A DNA stretch of 64,000 nucleotides. Source: UBA2357 sp041916775. GTDB taxonomy: Bacteria; Pseudomonadota; Gammaproteobacteria; Burkholderiales; Rhodocyclaceae. The stretch lies in the NCBI GenBank assembly GCA_041916775.1, contig JAYRYZ010000001.1, forward strand, positions 496,001 to 560,000, given 5' to 3'. This document shows, piece by piece, positions 63,361 through 64,000 of the stretch. Positions within the stretch are counted from its first letter, which is position 1; each line of letters starts with the position of its first letter. The notes under the pieces were generated by a model. The model saw only the letters and a program-made list of their open reading frames with translations. It did not search any database and was not told the origin of the DNA. Position numbers and translations under genes: made by a program.

Positions 63361-64000
63361 ATGATCTCCGCGACCCGCGATCTCCTCGTCGCCACCGGCA
63401 GGTCGCTGCGCAGCCTGCGTGACCCGCGCACCTTCTGGCACATGGTATGGCCGGCGCTGGCGGCCACGGTGTTGTGGCTGCTCATCGCGTGGGTGTCCTG
63501 GCAGGTGGTGATCGACGCCGCAATGGGCGCGCTTGCTTCACAGTCCTGGCTCGCGGCCCGCTTCGCGGAATCCGGCGGGGCCGAGACGGCAGCCCTCTTC
63601 GTCGTGGAGTTCGCGCTTCTCTTCGCCTTGCTGCCGCTGATCTACGTGACCGCAATCGTGCTGGTGTCGGTGGTGGCGATCCCGCTGATGCTGGAGCGGG
63701 TGGGGCGCACCGAGTACGCGGACGTCGAGGTACGGCGTGGCGGTACCAACCTCGGCAGCGCCTGGAACTCGGCGAAGGCTGCGATGGTCTTCGTCCTCGC
63801 GCTGGTCGTGTCCTTGCCGCTGTGGTTGATCCCGGGCGCGGGGCTGGTGATTTCGGTGTTGCTCACGGCCTGGCTCAATCAGCGCGCCTTCGGCTACGAC
63901 GCGTTGATGCTGCATGCCGACCGCGCCGAACTCGCGGCGCTGCCGCAGGCACTCAAGGCGCGCATGCTGGTGCTCGGGAGCGGCTGTGCGCTGCTCGCCC
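63361..64000 (+). CDS. EI24-domain membrane protein (3' end outside window)
   Basis: The frame from ATG 63361 stays open to the end of the window, 213 codons. SLRDPRTFWHMVWPALAATVLWLLIAWVSW and LLPLIYVTAIVLVSVVAIPLMLERVG are the membrane segments of an EI24/CysZ-like family, often encoded after ffh in betaproteobacteria. Function unknown. Starts seven bases after the ffh stop. Confidence 0.85.
   Translation, partial: MISATRDLLVATGRSLRSLRDPRTFWHMVWPALAATVLWLLIAWVSWQVVIDAAMGALASQSWLAARFAESGGAETAALFVVEFALLFALLPLIYVTAIVLVSVVAIPLMLERVGRTEYADVEVRRGGTNLGSAWNSAKAAMVFVLALVVSLPLWLIPGAGLVISVLLTAWLNQRAFGYDALMLHADRAELAALPQALKARMLVLGSGCALLA

Overview
The window is a high-GC (roughly two-thirds G+C) chromosomal segment of a betaproteobacterium, most likely a Rhodocyclales member of the Thauera/Azoarcus/Zoogloea/Dechloromonas type. 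The grounds are an exosortase A (XrtA/EpsH) exopolysaccharide locus with nearly the full set of XrtA-associated accessory families, followed by a pilB-pilC-pilD / ypjD / ffh housekeeping block. The genus is inferred, not proven.

Layout. (1) 1-10844: the core XrtA operon, all on +. It runs from the 3' end of the tyrosine autokinase through an outer-membrane barrel protein, AAA ATPase, WecB epimerase, polysaccharide deacetylase, FemAB-like protein, exosortase A fused to EpsI, glycosyltransferase and amidotransferase. (2) 10881-11866: a small insertion carrying a VapBC-like toxin-antitoxin pair and a nucleotidyltransferase with only a 15-codon partner frame. (3) 11869-27553: the EPS operon resumes with three glycosyltransferases plus one more at 17877, a second amidotransferase, an AlgD-like GDP-mannose 6-dehydrogenase, a PaaK-like adenylating enzyme, an O-glycosylation ligase, two more deacetylases, an unrecognised protein, a secreted PL14-like/DNRLRE protein and a secreted beta-propeller protein. 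(4) 27597-35430, on -: a 1,104-aa secreted propeller/Ig/DNRLRE protein, a pyruvyltransferase-like enzyme, a Wzx-type flippase, a GT2 and a GNAT-like protein. (5) 35564-38157, on +: acyl carrier protein, XrtA-associated hydrolases 2 and 1, and a TPR protein. (6) 38195-48667: a lipoprotein paralogue of the PL14-like protein, three glycosyltransferases, and the XrtA-associated PLP decarboxylase, asparagine-synthase-like protein and acyl-CoA ligase. (7) 48689-54456, on -: a free nucleotidyltransferase, argB, a beta-helix protein, an Hsp20 with a clear sigma-32 promoter, a secreted barnase-like RNase with its barstar, and a receiver-TPR protein. (8) 54710-64000: aspS, an FmdB zinc ribbon, pilD, pilC, pilB, ypjD, ffh and the 5' part of an EI24-family membrane protein.

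How the genes fit together. Sugar nucleotide supply (WecB, AlgD-like), a set of glycosyltransferases, a flippase, a polymerase/ligase and the kinase/ATPase/outer-membrane exporter parts make and export an exopolysaccharide. Deacetylases, a pyruvyltransferase, GNAT and FemAB proteins can decorate it. A second chemistry (acyl-CoA ligase, PLP decarboxylase, acyl carrier protein, two alpha/beta hydrolases, three amidotransferase-like proteins, PaaK-like ligase) looks like a pathway that activates and transfers an acyl or amino-acyl group; its product cannot be read from the sequence. Secreted DNRLRE, PL14-like and propeller proteins probably act on or bind the polymer. No PEP-CTERM substrate of the exosortase is visible here.

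The best candidates for undescribed biology are the secreted DNRLRE/PL14-like/propeller set, the carrier-protein pathway, the unrecognised gene at 22689-23738, the tandem CTTTGCAAAG palindromes at 42539-42558, and the receiver-TPR protein with Glu at its apparent phosphoacceptor site.
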